A stretch of DNA of 64,000 nt from contig NZ_JAERJR010000008.1 of assembly GCF_018257515.1 (NCBI RefSeq), positions 62,001 through 126,000 of the forward strand, in the 5' to 3' direction. A program made the translations under genes and the position numbers. Of this stretch, positions 40,491 to 50,515 are shown piece by piece. The stretch is from Tatumella sp. JGM118 (GTDB taxonomy: Bacteria > Pseudomonadota > Gammaproteobacteria > Enterobacterales > Enterobacteriaceae). How positions within the stretch are numbered: the first letter of the stretch is position 1; the number at the start of each line of letters is the position of its first letter. The notes under the pieces are model-generated. The model was not told the DNA's origin and ran no database searches. It saw only the letters and a list, made by a program, of their open reading frames with translations.

Positions 40491-41708
40491 ATGACTACTA
40501 AAATTGAAAAATCCGCTAAACTTGATAACGTTTGTTATGATATTCGCGGTCCGGTACTCAAAGAGGCCCGTCGCCTCGAAGAAGAAGGTAACAAAGTCCT
40601 TAAACTGAACATCGGCAACCCTGCCCCGTTCGGCTTTGAAGCCCCGGATGAGATTCTGGTCGATGTGATTAAACATCTTCCTACCTCACAGGGCTATTGC
40701 GATTCAAAAGGACTGTATTCTGCCCGTAAAGCGATTATGCAGCATTACCAGGAACGCGGTATGCGTGATGTAACCGTTGAAGATATTTATATCGGTAACG
40801 GCGTATCTGAGCTGATCGTTCAGTCAATGCAGGCGTTACTGAATACCGGTGACGAAATGCTGGTTCCGGCGCCGGATTATCCGCTCTGGACCGCTTCAGT
40901 TTCCCTTTCAAGTGGTAAAGCCGTCCACTACCTTTGCGATGAATCTGCAGGCTGGTTTCCGGACCTTGATGATATCCGCGCAAAAATCACACCAAGAACC
41001 CGCGGCATCGTCATTATTAACCCGAATAACCCGACCGGTGCCGTCTACAGCAAAGAGCTGTTACTGGAGATCGTCGAAATCGCCCGTCAGCATAATCTGA
41101 TCATTTTCGCCGATGAGATCTACGACAAGATCCTCTATGATGAAGCACAGCATCACTCCATTGCTGCGCTGGCACCGGATCTTCTGACGGTCACTTTTAA
41201 CGGCCTGTCCAAGACTTATCGTGTTGCCGGGTTCCGTCAGGGCTGGATGGTACTGAATGGCCCGAAAAAACATGCCAAAGGATACATTGAAGGTCTGGAG
41301 ATGCTGGCTTCCATGCGTTTATGTGCCAACGTCCCGGCACAGCATGCCATCCAGACGGCACTGGGCGGTTATCAGAGTATCAGCGAGTTTATTGTGCCTG
41401 AAGGACGCCTGTATCAGCAGCGTGAACGTGCCTGGGAAATGATCAATGAAATTCCGGGTGTCAGTTGTGTCAAACCACAGGGTGCACTTTATATGTTCCC
41501 GCGCATTGACCCGAAAAAATTTAATCTGCACGATGATCAGAAAATGGTGCTGGATTTCTTATTGCAGGAAAAAGTCTTACTGGTACAAGGCAGCGCATTT
41601 AACTGGCCATGGCCGGACCATGTGCGTATTGTCACCCTGCCCCGGGTCGATGACCTGGAAATGGCGATCAGTAAGTTCGGCCGTTTTCTGGAGCATTATC
41701 ACCAGTAA
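40491..41708 (+). CDS. alaA: AlaA, glutamate-pyruvate aminotransferase
   Basis: PLP-dependent aminotransferase that makes L-alanine from pyruvate and glutamate (formerly YfbQ). 405 residues, same as E. coli and over most of its length nearly identical. Visible are IGNPAPFGFEAPDEI, the PLP/substrate segment NPNNPTGAVYSKELL, FADEIYDKI and the Schiff-base lysine in FNGLSKTYRVAGFRQGW. Divergent from lrhA; a GC-rich hairpin (GCCACCC/GGGTGGC, 41744–41766) follows the gene. Confidence 0.97.
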   Translation: MTTKIEKSAKLDNVCYDIRGPVLKEARRLEEEGNKVLKLNIGNPAPFGFEAPDEILVDVIKHLPTSQGYCDSKGLYSARKAIMQHYQERGMRDVTVEDIYIGNGVSELIVQSMQALLNTGDEMLVPAPDYPLWTASVSLSSGKAVHYLCDESAGWFPDLDDIRAKITPRTRGIVIINPNNPTGAVYSKELLLEIVEIARQHNLIIFADEIYDKILYDEAQHHSIAALAPDLLTVTFNGLSKTYRVAGFRQGWMVLNGPKKHAKGYIEGLEMLASMRLCANVPAQHAIQTALGGYQSISEFIVPEGRLYQQRERAWEMINEIPGVSCVKPQGALYMFPRIDPKKFNLHDDQKMVLDFLLQEKVLLVQGSAFNWPWPDHVRIVTLPRVDDLEMAISKFGRFLEHYHQ

Positions 41709-41834
41709 TCTGCCGGCCTTTGAATTTCTGCCAGTCACGGGGGGCCACCCCCGTACTGCGGGTGGCGCACTTCATACGCTGAGCGCCCCCGATATCCAGC
41801 CCCGCCACTCTTCCCTGCACCAAGGATATGACCA

Positions 41835-42440
41835 ATGAAATTCCAAAGCACGTTTATGGCCTGGATCACCCGCATGCCACTGATTAAACGCTGGGCGTTA
41901 ATGCACTGCGTACAGAAAGAGAATGTGGCCGAACATAGTCATCAGGTCGCCGTTATCGCCCATTTACTGACTGTCATCGGCAATACCCGCTATAACAACC
42001 CGCTGGATCCTGATCGCGCCGCAGTCATTGCCCTGTATCATGAAGTCTCTGAAACCAAGCTTCAGGACATCAATTCGAAGACGAAATATCATAACCCGCA
42101 GTTTACACAGGCGTTTAAGCAACTCGAGACCCTGGCAGAGCAGGAATGTATCGAGACCCTGCCGGAAGATTTACGCGAGCGTTTCTCCGGACTGATCATT
42201 CAGAAGAATGTCGACCCACGTTATAAAGCCATCGTCAAAGCGGCTGATATCCTGTCGGCCTATATCAAGGCACTGAATGAGCTTCGTTTTCACAATGATG
42301 AATTCATCCACGTCAAAGAAGGTCTGGAATCTCGCATCAGCGAATTACGCAGAGAGATGCCGGAGGTGGATGACTTTATGGAAATATTTTGTGCCAGCTG
42401 CACCACGACGCTGGATAAAATTTCTGAACACTATCAGTAA
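41835..42440 (+). CDS. YfbR-like HD-domain nucleotidase (atypical HE signature)
   Basis: Member of the YfbR family; E. coli YfbR is a 5'-deoxynucleotidase active on dNMPs. 201 residues (E. coli 199) in the yfbR position after alaA. Residues equivalent to the E. coli metal/catalytic set are Arg19, His34 (AEHSHQVA), His69, Glu73, Asp78 and Asp138 (KAADILSAY). The signature His-Asp, however, reads His69-Glu70 (LYHEVSETKLQDINSKTKY), and overall similarity to E. coli YfbR is low compared with the flanking genes. It may be a distinct subfamily or a xenologous replacement. Activity is therefore uncertain, and I leave the symbol empty. Confidence 0.85.
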   Translation: MKFQSTFMAWITRMPLIKRWALMHCVQKENVAEHSHQVAVIAHLLTVIGNTRYNNPLDPDRAAVIALYHEVSETKLQDINSKTKYHNPQFTQAFKQLETLAEQECIETLPEDLRERFSGLIIQKNVDPRYKAIVKAADILSAYIKALNELRFHNDEFIHVKEGLESRISELRREMPEVDDFMEIFCASCTTTLDKISEHYQ

Positions 42441-42529
42441 CCGATCCACGCAGGCGGGTCGTCAGGAACCGGCGGATATATCGGTGAACGAATGCCCCCG
42501 GGCCGGTCGACCAATTTAGCCTTTTGCTT

Positions 42530-42551
42530 AAAAAGAGAGCGTCGATGCTCT
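42530..42551 (-). terminator. Possible terminator of yfbV
   Basis: AGAGC–GTCGAT–GCTCT followed on the minus strand by CTTTTT, about 170 bases past the yfbV stop. The stem is only 5 bp, so this is a weak call. Confidence 0.35.
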
Positions 42552-42722
42552 GTCACAATATCAATGTGACCACCATTATCGACAGGGCTTCATTTAACGC
42601 ATCAGCGTCTGTCCCTGTTATTGGATGATTCCCTGAACAACCCATTGATGTCGTTGCAGCGGCAAAAAGAAGGGCCTATAAGAGCGGACTCTCAGGATGA
42701 CCGGATATCTGGCCCGGACAGG

Positions 42723-43172
42723 TCAGAGATCGTCCAGGAAGGTCTTATCCAGCTGACGAAACGCCCGTTTCAGTAAATCGGCCAGCGACTGATAGGTCGG
42801 CTCGCCTTCAGGGATCGCGGTCGGTTGTCCGGCCTGCTCAAGTTTAGTGCGTACGGAATAATACCATTGCAGCAATGTCGGCGGCAGCGGCTTCATCGCA
42901 CGTTTGCCCATCCACCATAGCCCCTGAATCGGCAGGCTACAGGCAAAGAGCGCACTGGCAACCGCGGGACCGGTTTGTGCATGGAGAGCAATCTGCCAGC
43001 ACAGGGTGAATACAGCGACGGGCGGCATAAAGCGGATGCCAAAACGAATGGCTTTTCCGACCCGATGCTCCGGAAACACCGGACTCAGGCGCTTGTCATC
43101 GGGCCAGGTATTCATATAGTGTTGTCCGCGCTTAAGCACGCCGAACCAGTTAACATTGCCCGTATTATTCAT
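42723..43172 (-). CDS. yfbV: YfbV/UPF0208 family membrane protein
   Basis: Conserved enterobacterial inner-membrane protein; the E. coli homologue is linked to chromosome macrodomain organisation (Ter insulation) and to inhibition of curli/motility-type phenotypes in various reports, so function is unsettled. 149 residues (E. coli 151). Two hydrophobic segments are visible, [18 protein letters not shown] and [21 protein letters not shown], followed by a soluble C-terminus ending [10 protein letters not shown], which is identical to E. coli. Between yfbR (convergent) and ackA (divergent). Confidence 0.93.
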   Translation of the reverse strand: MNNTGNVNWFGVLKRGQHYMNTWPDDKRLSPVFPEHRVGKAIRFGIRFMPPVAVFTLCWQIALHAQTGPAVASALFACSLPIQGLWWMGKRAMKPLPPTLLQWYYSVRTKLEQAGQPTAIPEGEPTYQSLADLLKRAFRQLDKTFLDDL

Positions 43173-43477
43173 CCCGGTACCTCAGATTGCAGTCGAACGT
43201 ACAAAAAATTTTAATCCCAAACAGATTAAGGGTAAAATTTAGCATAATTTTCAATAAGACAGGGTCTTATTAACGTCTTGTGATAGATTTTAACCTTTTA
43301 AGCATGACGGGCAGCGTCGGCGCCTGCTCAAAAAAACAAGTAAAAATAACTAATTTTTTTGAGTAGGGACAATTTTTTAATTCAGCAGGCTGTTTATCAT
43401 GAACATGTCAGCTTTCATGGGTTACATTAACGTCTTATCGCGTTGTTCATCACCACTTTAAACAAATAGGTGCTTCC
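43173..43477. promoter_or_regulatory. Divergent yfbV / ackA upstream region
   Basis: 305 bp, AT-rich, no gene. It should contain the ackA-pta promoters; I could not place them or FNR/ArcA-type sites with confidence. Confidence 0.4.
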
Positions 43478-44680
43478 ATGTCGAGTAAGTTAGTTCTGGT
43501 TCTCAACTGCGGCAGTTCTTCCCTCAAGTTCGCTATCATAAATCCGGAGAATGGTGATGAATATCTTTCCGGATTAGCGGAATGTTTTAACCTGCCTGAA
43601 GCCCGCATTAAATGGAAACAGGAAAGCGGTAAACAGGAGGCGGCGCTGGGGGTGGGAGCGGCGCACAGTGAAGCGCTGAATTTTATCGTCGGAAACATCC
43701 TTAGCCAGCAACCGGAACTCTCTGAGCAAATCGTGGCAATTGGCCACCGCATTGTTCATGGCGGGGAGCGACTGACTCAGTCAATTTTAATTGATGACCA
43801 GGTCATCGAAGAAATAAAAAATGCGTCCTGTTTTGCGCCGCTGCACAATCCGGCCCACCTTATCGGTATCGCCGAAGCGTTAAAGAACTTCCCGCACCTG
43901 GCCACTAAAAACGTGGCTGTCTTCGATACGGCATTCCACCAGACCATGCCCGAATCCTCTTATCTGTATGCACTGCCCTATCAGCTCTATACAGAGCGCG
44001 GGGTGAGGCGTTACGGTGCCCATGGCACCAGTCATTATTACGTTTCTCTGGAAGCGGCAAAAATGCTGGAAACTCCGCCGGAATCCCTGAATGTCATTAC
44101 CTGCCATCTGGGCAATGGCGGTTCGGTTACCGCTATCCGCGGCGGAAAGAGTGTGGATACATCGATGGGGCTGACCCCCCTCGAAGGGCTGGTCATGGGC
44201 ACCCGCAGCGGAGATATCGACCCCGCGATTATTTTCTTCCTGCATGACAGCCTGGGAATGAGCACCGATAAGATCAATACCCTGCTGACCAAAGAGTCCG
44301 GGTTACTGGGACTGACCGGGGTCACCAACGATTTCCGCTATGTGGAAGAAAATTACCAGCATCAGGAAGACGCCCGACGCGCGATGGAAGTCTTCTGCCA
44401 TCGACTGGCAAAATACATCGGTGCTTATACTTCACTGATGGAAGGCCGTCTGGATGCAGTGGTCTTTACCGGCGGTATTGGTGAAAATGCCGCTACAGTC
44501 CGTGAACTGACCCTGCAAAAACTGGCGCTGCTTAACTTCGAGGTCGACCATGACCGTAACCTGGAGGCGCGTTTTGGTCAGGCCGGGTTTATCAACAAGC
44601 CCGGCACGCGCCCGGTCCTGGTCATCCCGACCAATGAAGAACTTGTCATTGCCCGTGATGCCGCACGGCTTACCGCCTGA
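43478..44680 (+). CDS. ackA: Acetate kinase
   Basis: Interconverts acetyl phosphate + ADP and acetate + ATP, the second step of acetate overflow and the source/sink of acetyl phosphate. 400 residues as in E. coli. ASKHA-fold signatures are plain: [13 protein letters not shown] at the N-terminus, [36 protein letters not shown], and [13 protein letters not shown]. Followed after 71 bases by pta; a terminator-grade hairpin lies between them. Confidence 0.98.
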   Translation: MSSKLVLVLNCGSSSLKFAIINPENGDEYLSGLAECFNLPEARIKWKQESGKQEAALGVGAAHSEALNFIVGNILSQQPELSEQIVAIGHRIVHGGERLTQSILIDDQVIEEIKNASCFAPLHNPAHLIGIAEALKNFPHLATKNVAVFDTAFHQTMPESSYLYALPYQLYTERGVRRYGAHGTSHYYVSLEAAKMLETPPESLNVITCHLGNGGSVTAIRGGKSVDTSMGLTPLEGLVMGTRSGDIDPAIIFFLHDSLGMSTDKINTLLTKESGLLGLTGVTNDFRYVEENYQHQEDARRAMEVFCHRLAKYIGAYTSLMEGRLDAVVFTGGIGENAATVRELTLQKLALLNFEVDHDRNLEARFGQAGFINKPGTRPVLVIPTNEELVIARDAARLTA

Positions 44681-44694
44681 ATAAATTCGTCTAC

Positions 44695-44721
44695 CGCCAG
44701 CACAGCCTGGCGTTTTTTTTT
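44695..44721 (+). terminator. Terminator-like hairpin between ackA and pta
   Basis: CGCCAG (44695–44700) pairs with CTGGCG (44707–44712), loop CACAGC, followed immediately by nine T. This has all features of an intrinsic terminator yet sits inside the ackA-pta pair, 14 bases after the ackA stop. Confidence 0.82.
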
Positions 44722-44751
44722 ACAGATCTGATAAAAGCAGAGAGGCCGCAA

Positions 44752-46902
44752 GTGTCCCGCACAATTATGCTTATTCCGACCGGCACCAGTGTCGGCCTGA
44801 CCAGTGTCAGCCTGGGAGTCATTCGTGCGATGGAGCGTAAAGGAATGCGTCTTAGCATTTTTAAACCCATCGCCCAGCCCCGTTCAAACGCTGATGCAGA
44901 AGATCATACCACGGCGATTGTCCGTCATAACTTCGCCATACCTGCCGCCGAACCCCTGAATATGTCTTACGTCGAAAATCTGCTGGGAGCGGACCAGCAG
45001 GATGTTTTGATGGAAGAAATTATTGCCCGCTTTCATGACAATACCCGGGATGCTGAAGTGGTACTGGTCGAAGGACTGGTCCCTGTGCGTAAGCACGAGT
45101 TTGCCAACGCACTGAACTTTGAAATTGCCCGCACGCTGAACGCCGAGATTATTTTTGTCATGTCGCCCGGTAATGATTCTCCGGCACAACTGAAAGAACG
45201 TCTGGAGTTTATTCAGAACAGTTTCGGTGGCAAAAAAAATAAGCAAATCAAAGGAGTTATCTTTAATAAACTCCATGCCCCGCTGGATGAACAGGGCCGC
45301 ACACGTCCGGACCTGTCAGAGTTTTTTGAAGATTCGACCGAAGCCACCATTGCCCCTATCGATATTGATGAACTGAAGGCACAGAGTCCGTTGCCGGTAA
45401 TGGGTGTGATCCCCTGGAATTTCGAGCTGATTGCGACCCGTGCGATCGACATGTGCCGTCATCTGAATGCCCGGATCGTCAATGAAGGAGATATCAGCAC
45501 GCGGCGTATTAAGTCGGTCACCTTCTGTGCCCGCAGCCTGCCACATATGCTCGAACTTTTCCGTCCGGGATCATTACTGGTCACCTCTGCAGACCGCCCG
45601 GATGTGCTGGTGTCGGCATGTCTGGCGGCGATGAACGGGGTGGAACTCGGGGCTATCCTGCTGACCGGCGGCTATGAAATCGACCCCGGCATCAGTAAAC
45701 TTTGCTCACGGGCGCTGCAGACCGGGCTGCCGGTCTTTACGGTCAACACCAACACCTGGCAAACGTCGCTGAATCTGCAAAGTTTCAATCTGGAAGTCCC
45801 GGTGGATGACAGACAGCGGGTGGAGAAAATTCAGGAATACGTCGCCAGTCACATCAGCACGGACTGGGTCGATTCACTGAGTAATGCGGCAGTCAGCAAC
45901 CGTCTGCTCTCTCCTCCGGCTTTCCGTTATCAGCTGACAGAACTGGCCCGTCAGGCCGCTAAGCGGATTGTGTTACCTGAAGGCGATGAACCCAGAACAA
46001 TCAAAGCCGCCGCAATCTGTGCAGCACGCGGGATCGCCCGCTGCGTATTACTGGGTGACCCGGACGAAATACACCGCGTTGCTGCCCTGCAGGATGTGAC
46101 TCTGGGCGAGGGTATCGAAATCGTCGACCCGCAACAGGCGCGTGAAAACTATGTCAGCCGCCTGGTGGAACTGCGAAAAAACAAAGGGATGACCGATATT
46201 GTTGCCAGAGAGCAACTGGAAGATAACGTCGTGCTGGGCACACTGATGCTGGAAAAAGGCGAAGTCGATGGACTGGTCTCCGGGGCGGTACACACCACCG
46301 CGAATACCATTCGCCCGCCACTGCAATTGATTAAGACAGCACCGAACAGCTCGCTGGTCTCCTCGGTCTTCTTTATGCTATTGCCGGAACAGGTGCTGGT
46401 CTACGGTGACTGTGCCATTAACCCGGATCCCAGTGCAGAGCAGCTGGCGGAAATTGCTATCCAGTCGGCCGATTCAGCAAAAGCCTTTGGGATTGAACCA
46501 CGGGTAGCGATGATTTCCTACTCTACCGGAAATTCCGGCGCCGGCAGCGATGTCGAAAAAGTGCGGGAAGCCACACGTCTGGCGCAGGAAAAACGTCCTG
46601 ATTTAGTCATTGACGGGCCGCTGCAATATGATGCCGCCATTATGGAAGATGTTGCGAAGTCTAAAGCACCGGATTCTGCGGTTGCCGGCCGGGCGACGGT
46701 GTTTATCTTCCCGGATCTGAATACCGGGAATACTACCTATAAAGCCGTACAGCGTTCTGCGAATCTGGTCTCTATCGGCCCGATGTTGCAGGGAATGCGC
46801 AAACCGGTCAACGACCTGTCACGCGGAGCATTGGTGGACGATATTGTCTATACCATTGCCTTAACGGCAATTCAGTCAGAACAGGCAGAAGGACAGCACT
46901 AA
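44752..46902 (+). CDS. pta: Phosphate acetyltransferase
   Basis: Converts acetyl-CoA + phosphate to acetyl phosphate, the first step of acetate formation. 716 residues (E. coli 714), the long enterobacterial form: an N-terminal P-loop-like/DRTGG regulatory region ([19 protein letters not shown]… and [23 protein letters not shown]) and a C-terminal catalytic domain ([64 protein letters not shown]). The start codon is GTG at 44752 with AGAGAGGCCGCAA upstream, as in E. coli. Confidence 0.98.
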   Translation: MSRTIMLIPTGTSVGLTSVSLGVIRAMERKGMRLSIFKPIAQPRSNADAEDHTTAIVRHNFAIPAAEPLNMSYVENLLGADQQDVLMEEIIARFHDNTRDAEVVLVEGLVPVRKHEFANALNFEIARTLNAEIIFVMSPGNDSPAQLKERLEFIQNSFGGKKNKQIKGVIFNKLHAPLDEQGRTRPDLSEFFEDSTEATIAPIDIDELKAQSPLPVMGVIPWNFELIATRAIDMCRHLNARIVNEGDISTRRIKSVTFCARSLPHMLELFRPGSLLVTSADRPDVLVSACLAAMNGVELGAILLTGGYEIDPGISKLCSRALQTGLPVFTVNTNTWQTSLNLQSFNLEVPVDDRQRVEKIQEYVASHISTDWVDSLSNAAVSNRLLSPPAFRYQLTELARQAAKRIVLPEGDEPRTIKAAAICAARGIARCVLLGDPDEIHRVAALQDVTLGEGIEIVDPQQARENYVSRLVELRKNKGMTDIVAREQLEDNVVLGTLMLEKGEVDGLVSGAVHTTANTIRPPLQLIKTAPNSSLVSSVFFMLLPEQVLVYGDCAINPDPSAEQLAEIAIQSADSAKAFGIEPRVAMISYSTGNSGAGSDVEKVREATRLAQEKRPDLVIDGPLQYDAAIMEDVAKSKAPDSAVAGRATVFIFPDLNTGNTTYKAVQRSANLVSIGPMLQGMRKPVNDLSRGALVDDIVYTIALTAIQSEQAEGQH

Positions 46903-46957
46903 CCGGACCCCGCAGGCGGCTGAAACCGCTGCCTGCGGGAAGCGTTAGCACGGATGA

Positions 46958-47503
46958 TTAGGACTGTAACTCGTTTGAGGCGCGACGGCCCTCACTGTTA
47001 CGGCTCATCCATAACGACAGCGCTTTAAGAGAGTCATCAGTAAACTCATCACAACGTACCGTGATCTCTTCAGGGGTCATCCAGAAAATCTCAGCGATCT
47101 CACTTTCCTGCATGGCAAACGGGCCATGACAGACACAACTGAACAGCGCACCCCAGACACGGCAGTGACTGTCTTCAAAATAAAATTTTCCGTGCTCTGC
47201 AAAAGGGACGGCAGCGATCCCCAGTTCCTCTTCGGCTTCACGCCGTGCGGATGCCAGGATGTCTTCACCGCTTTGCACGACGCCGCCCGCTGTCGCATCG
47301 AGTTTACCCGGCATAAAATCTTTATTTTCAGTACGGCGCTGAACCAGTATCTCACCCATACCGTTATGGACCACAATATAGGTTGCCCGGTGACGGAGAC
47401 ATTCGGCCCGCATTTGTGCACGACTGGCCGTCGTGATGACTTCATCATTTTCATCAACAATATCGACCCACTCGATATCATCTTCAGGAATTTGCTCCAC
47501 CAT
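46958..47503 (-). CDS. yfcD: YfcD, Nudix hydrolase
   Basis: Nudix-family hydrolase of unknown nucleotide substrate. 181 residues (E. coli YfcD 180). The Nudix box [23 protein letters not shown] (GX5EX7REUXEEXG pattern) is intact at about residues 76–98. I start at ATG 47503 (AGGG upstream, and homology with [13 protein letters not shown] begins nearby) rather than a TTG 17 codons earlier. Convergent with pta. In E. coli it is followed by yfcE, yfcF, yfcG, folX and yfcH before hisP; none of these is here. Confidence 0.93.
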   Translation of the reverse strand: MVEQIPEDDIEWVDIVDENDEVITTASRAQMRAECLRHRATYIVVHNGMGEILVQRRTENKDFMPGKLDATAGGVVQSGEDILASARREAEEELGIAAVPFAEHGKFYFEDSHCRVWGALFSCVCHGPFAMQESEIAEIFWMTPEEITVRCDEFTDDSLKALSLWMSRNSEGRRASNELQS

Positions 47504-48238
47504 CCGTAACCCTTTTTCTCGCAGATTCACATAACATCTGATTTTATCAGACAATGATAATAATGGGAGTTAAGAAATTGTTAAATGTTACCCATTGATG
47601 ACTTTATATTTTTTCTCTGAAGCCGTGCTTTTCTCAGATACTGAACTACAGGCTGCGGATACCGTGACAGCGACGGCTTTCGCGGTCTGTCCGGAAGACT
47701 ATCGGCGACCTTTACCCGTAACTTTAGTATCAATAATTCACGATCATTACGCACAGAGACCGCACATATTGTCCTGCCCGGGGCATGGCTGACCCGTCCT
47801 CTGGCAGACACCGAACTCATCGTTCCGGGGCCTGTGGCCGGTATTCGCCACCGGTAGTCATCCCGGGTCGTCTTCTTTGGCACTTTTCACCGCGATGCAT
47901 CGCCCGGACTACCGGTTTCACGTCGTTCTGCGAATACAGGCCGGCACAGGTAACCCCGGGAAGACCCCGTGGCGTACCGGTCGGGAGGTGACAACGACTG
48001 GTTATTCGCCCTGAAAACAACGAGGCTCTCTCCCCCGGGATAACGATAAAGCCCGGGGCAATCTCAGGGCAGTGAATGAAGCTATCCGGTCCGGCAACAG
48101 ACTGAGCGGACGACATCCGTTATTAGCCCTGTTGAACAGGCAGATGAACCACCGGTTATCAGACGACTGCGGACATTATTAAGACAGGCTTCGTGAATTG
48201 ACGGTGCCGGAAAGGCAACGGTCAGAAATATAATCTCT
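47504..48238. other. yfcD–hisP gap without recognisable genes
   Basis: About 735 bp. Four overlapping frames of 65–100 codons exist on both strands but none has an RBS, family motifs or good codon structure, and I could not match remnants of yfcE–yfcH or folX. One striking element is CCCCGGG (48033–48039)/CCCGGGG (48052–48058) around a 12-base loop. It may be decayed sequence left by loss of the E. coli-type gene block. Confidence 0.5.
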
Positions 48239-48268
48239 CTCCCGCCGGGTGCCGGCACCCGGTGGGAG
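48239..48268 (-). terminator. Terminator of hisJQMP
   Basis: A 14 bp stem (one G·T pair) with a 2-base loop, CTCCCGCCGGGTGC / GCACCCGGTGGGAG, just past the hisP stop. On the minus strand AGAGATTATATTT follows; the T tract is imperfect. Confidence 0.7.
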
Positions 48269-48274
48269 TACAGC

Positions 48275-49048
48275 TTACTTCAATGCACCGGATAAAAATT
48301 GCTGCAGGCGCGGACTCTCCGGGTTACCGAACAGTTTCTCAGGGGAACCCTGCTCTTCAATTTTCCCCTGATGCAGGAAAATCACCTGGCTTGAGACATG
48401 GCGGGCAAATTCCATTTCATGGGTGACCACGACCATGGTTTTTCCTTCTTCTGCCAGCTGCTGCATGATACGTAATACCTCAGCCACCAGTTCCGGATCC
48501 AGCGCCGAAGTCGGTTCGTCAAACAGCAACACTTCCGGCTCCATCGCCAGTGCCCGCGCGATTGAGACACGCTGCTGCTGCCCCCCCGAAAGATGAACCG
48601 GATATTTATCACGGGCCCGGGCATCAATACCGACTTTATCAAGGTATTTAATCGCACGCGTCCGCGCTTCCTGCTTACTGATACCCAGTACCTGGACCGG
48701 CGCTTCCATCACGTTATCCAGCACCGTCATATGGCTCCACAGGTTAAAGTGCTGAAATACCATGGTCAGGCGGGTGCGTAATTTACGCAGTTGCTCTTTA
48801 TCTGCCACTTTCAGCTGACCATCTTTATCCCTGACCAGATGAATATTTTCATTATTCAACGATATAGAGCCTTCGCTTGGTTTTTCCAGAAAATTAATAC
48901 AACGCAGAAACGTACTTTTTCCTGAGCCTGAAGAACCGATAATACTGATAACATCACCTGCCGCAGCCTGTAATGAAACACCCTTCAGGACTTCATGATC
49001 CCCATAACGTTTATGGAGCTCTGTCACACTTAATTTTAATTCAGACAT
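48275..49048 (-). CDS. hisP: HisP, ATPase of the histidine/basic amino-acid ABC importer
   Basis: Cytoplasmic ATP-binding subunit (HisQMP2 complex) energising uptake of histidine and, with other binding proteins, lysine/arginine/ornithine. 257 residues as in E. coli. Walker [11 protein letters not shown]-loop FQHFNLW, signature [15 protein letters not shown], Walker [15 protein letters not shown] and the switch His (VVTHEM) are all present. Last gene of the hisJQMP operon, 17 bases after hisM. Confidence 0.98.
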   Translation of the reverse strand: MSELKLSVTELHKRYGDHEVLKGVSLQAAAGDVISIIGSSGSGKSTFLRCINFLEKPSEGSISLNNENIHLVRDKDGQLKVADKEQLRKLRTRLTMVFQHFNLWSHMTVLDNVMEAPVQVLGISKQEARTRAIKYLDKVGIDARARDKYPVHLSGGQQQRVSIARALAMEPEVLLFDEPTSALDPELVAEVLRIMQQLAEEGKTMVVVTHEMEFARHVSSQVIFLHQGKIEEQGSPEKLFGNPESPRLQQFLSGALK

Positions 49049-49065
49049 AGTTATACTCAGCGGGA

Positions 49066-49770
49066 TCAGGATTTAACGTGGGGCAGCCAGCGGCGCTCCG
49101 CTTTGCGGAACAGCGATATCAGGCAGTAAGAGATGACCAGATAGATCACCGCGGCAATACCAAAGGCCGTGAAAGGCTCGTAGGTCGCGGCATTAATATC
49201 CCTGGCGATTTTCAGCACGTCCGGCACGGTCGCAGTAAACGCCAGAGACGTGGAGTGTAGCATCAGGATCACTTCATTACTGTAAGCCGGTAAAGCAATA
49301 CGCAAGGCGGCTGGCAGAATAATGCAACGGTACAGCTTGAAGGTGGAAAACCCGTAGGCTCTGGCGGCTTCGATTTCCCCGTGAGGTACGGAACGGATAG
49401 CACCGGCAAAAAGTTCGGTGGTATACGCACAGGTATTCAGGGTAAACGCCAGCACCGCACAGTTCATACCGCTGCGGAAAAAGGCATTCAGTAACTCGTT
49501 ACCTTTCACAATTTCCAGCGTATACATCCCGGTATAGAACACCAGTAACTGTACATACAGCGGTGTTCCGCGAAAAACATAGGTGAACAGCCAGACCGGC
49601 GTACTGATAAAACGGTTAGGTGATACTCTGGCAATAGCCAGGAACAGGGCCAGCACACCGCCGATAGCCACCGACAGCACCAGCAGCCATAACGTAATAG
49701 CGACCCCGGTAATATGGTATCCGTCGGTCCATAACAGAGACTTCCAGTAGTCGTGAATAATATCAATCAT
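49066..49770 (-). CDS. hisM: HisM, permease subunit of the basic amino-acid ABC importer
   Basis: Inner-membrane permease of the HisQMP2 transporter. 234 residues (E. coli 238) with about five TM segments and the EAA loop [25 protein letters not shown] that contacts HisP. Conserved [16 protein letters not shown] is near residue 67. The ATG overlaps the hisQ stop by 4 bases, so translation is coupled. Confidence 0.97.
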   Translation of the reverse strand: MIDIIHDYWKSLLWTDGYHITGVAITLWLLVLSVAIGGVLALFLAIARVSPNRFISTPVWLFTYVFRGTPLYVQLLVFYTGMYTLEIVKGNELLNAFFRSGMNCAVLAFTLNTCAYTTELFAGAIRSVPHGEIEAARAYGFSTFKLYRCIILPAALRIALPAYSNEVILMLHSTSLAFTATVPDVLKIARDINAATYEPFTAFGIAAVIYLVISYCLISLFRKAERRWLPHVKS

Positions 49771-50453
49771 AATTCAGCCTTTTTCACTCCCACTGAATAG
49801 CGGCGTTCCAGCCACCACAACACGCCATTGGAAACCGTGGTAAAAAACAGATAGATCGCACCTGCGACCAGAGAAAAATAGAAAGGCTGCCAGGTACTCT
49901 TACCTGCCAGTGAGGTGGCCTTAATCACATCTTCCAGACCCAGTAAGGAAACCAGCGCCGTGGCTTTTAAAATTACCTGCCAGTTATTACCGATCGCCGG
50001 TAGCGCAAAACGCATCATCAGCGGAAACTGTATCCGCCGGAAAACCTGAGACGGCGTCATGCCAAAAGCCGTCGCGGATTCAATCTGGCCCTTAGGCACA
50101 GACAGGAAAGCCCCGCGAAAGGTTTCAGTGAAGTATGCGCCGTAAATAAACCCGATAGTGGTGATCCCTGCCATCATAGGATCAATATCAAACTGCGCCA
50201 TCCCCAGCAGATCAGTAAATTCATTCAGGGCAATCTGCAGGCCATAATAAATCAGCAGCATTAATACCAGGTCCGGGATACCACGGATAATGGTGGTATA
50301 GGCGCCAAAAATCGTAGTCAGCACGCGATTTTTAGATAACTTTGCCCCGGCACCTATCAGCCCTATTATCACCGCCAGCACCACAGAGCTTAAGGCCAGT
50401 TCAATCGTGACCAGCGCGCCTTTCATAATGACGTCGGTATATCCGTAGAGCAT
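49767..50453 (-). CDS. hisQ: HisQ, permease subunit of the basic amino-acid ABC importer
   Basis: Partner permease of HisM. 228 residues from ATG 50453 (MLYGYTDVIMKGALVTIELA), the same length as E. coli HisQ; two upstream TTG codons in frame are less likely starts. About five TM segments, IRGIPDLVLMLLIYYGLQ near residue 58 and the EAA loop IESATAFGMTPSQVFRRIQFPLMMR. It lies 62 bases downstream of hisJ, after a strong hairpin that may lower its expression relative to the binding protein. Confidence 0.97.
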   Translation of the reverse strand: MLYGYTDVIMKGALVTIELALSSVVLAVIIGLIGAGAKLSKNRVLTTIFGAYTTIIRGIPDLVLMLLIYYGLQIALNEFTDLLGMAQFDIDPMMAGITTIGFIYGAYFTETFRGAFLSVPKGQIESATAFGMTPSQVFRRIQFPLMMRFALPAIGNNWQVILKATALVSLLGLEDVIKATSLAGKSTWQPFYFSLVAGAIYLFFTTVSNGVLWWLERRYSVGVKKAEL

Positions 50454-50482
50454 CAACAAATTCCTGCAAAAAATAGATAACT

Positions 50483-50505
50483 GCTACCCGCCGGCGGCGG
50501 GTAGC
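50483..50505 (-). terminator. Strong hairpin between hisJ and hisQ
   Basis: GCTACCCGCC / GGCGGGTAGC, a perfect 10 bp stem with a 3-base loop, 10 bases after the hisJ stop. On the minus strand AGTTATCTATTTTTT follows. In Salmonella a REP hairpin at this very junction is known to raise hisJ over hisQMP; this sequence likely has the same role. Confidence 0.7.
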
Positions 50506-50515
50506 GGATGACACA

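Noticed and set aside
47581-48116. Overlapping short frames on both strands between yfcD and hisP
   Set aside because: No RBS, no motif, conflicting frames; no matching remnant of E. coli neighbours.
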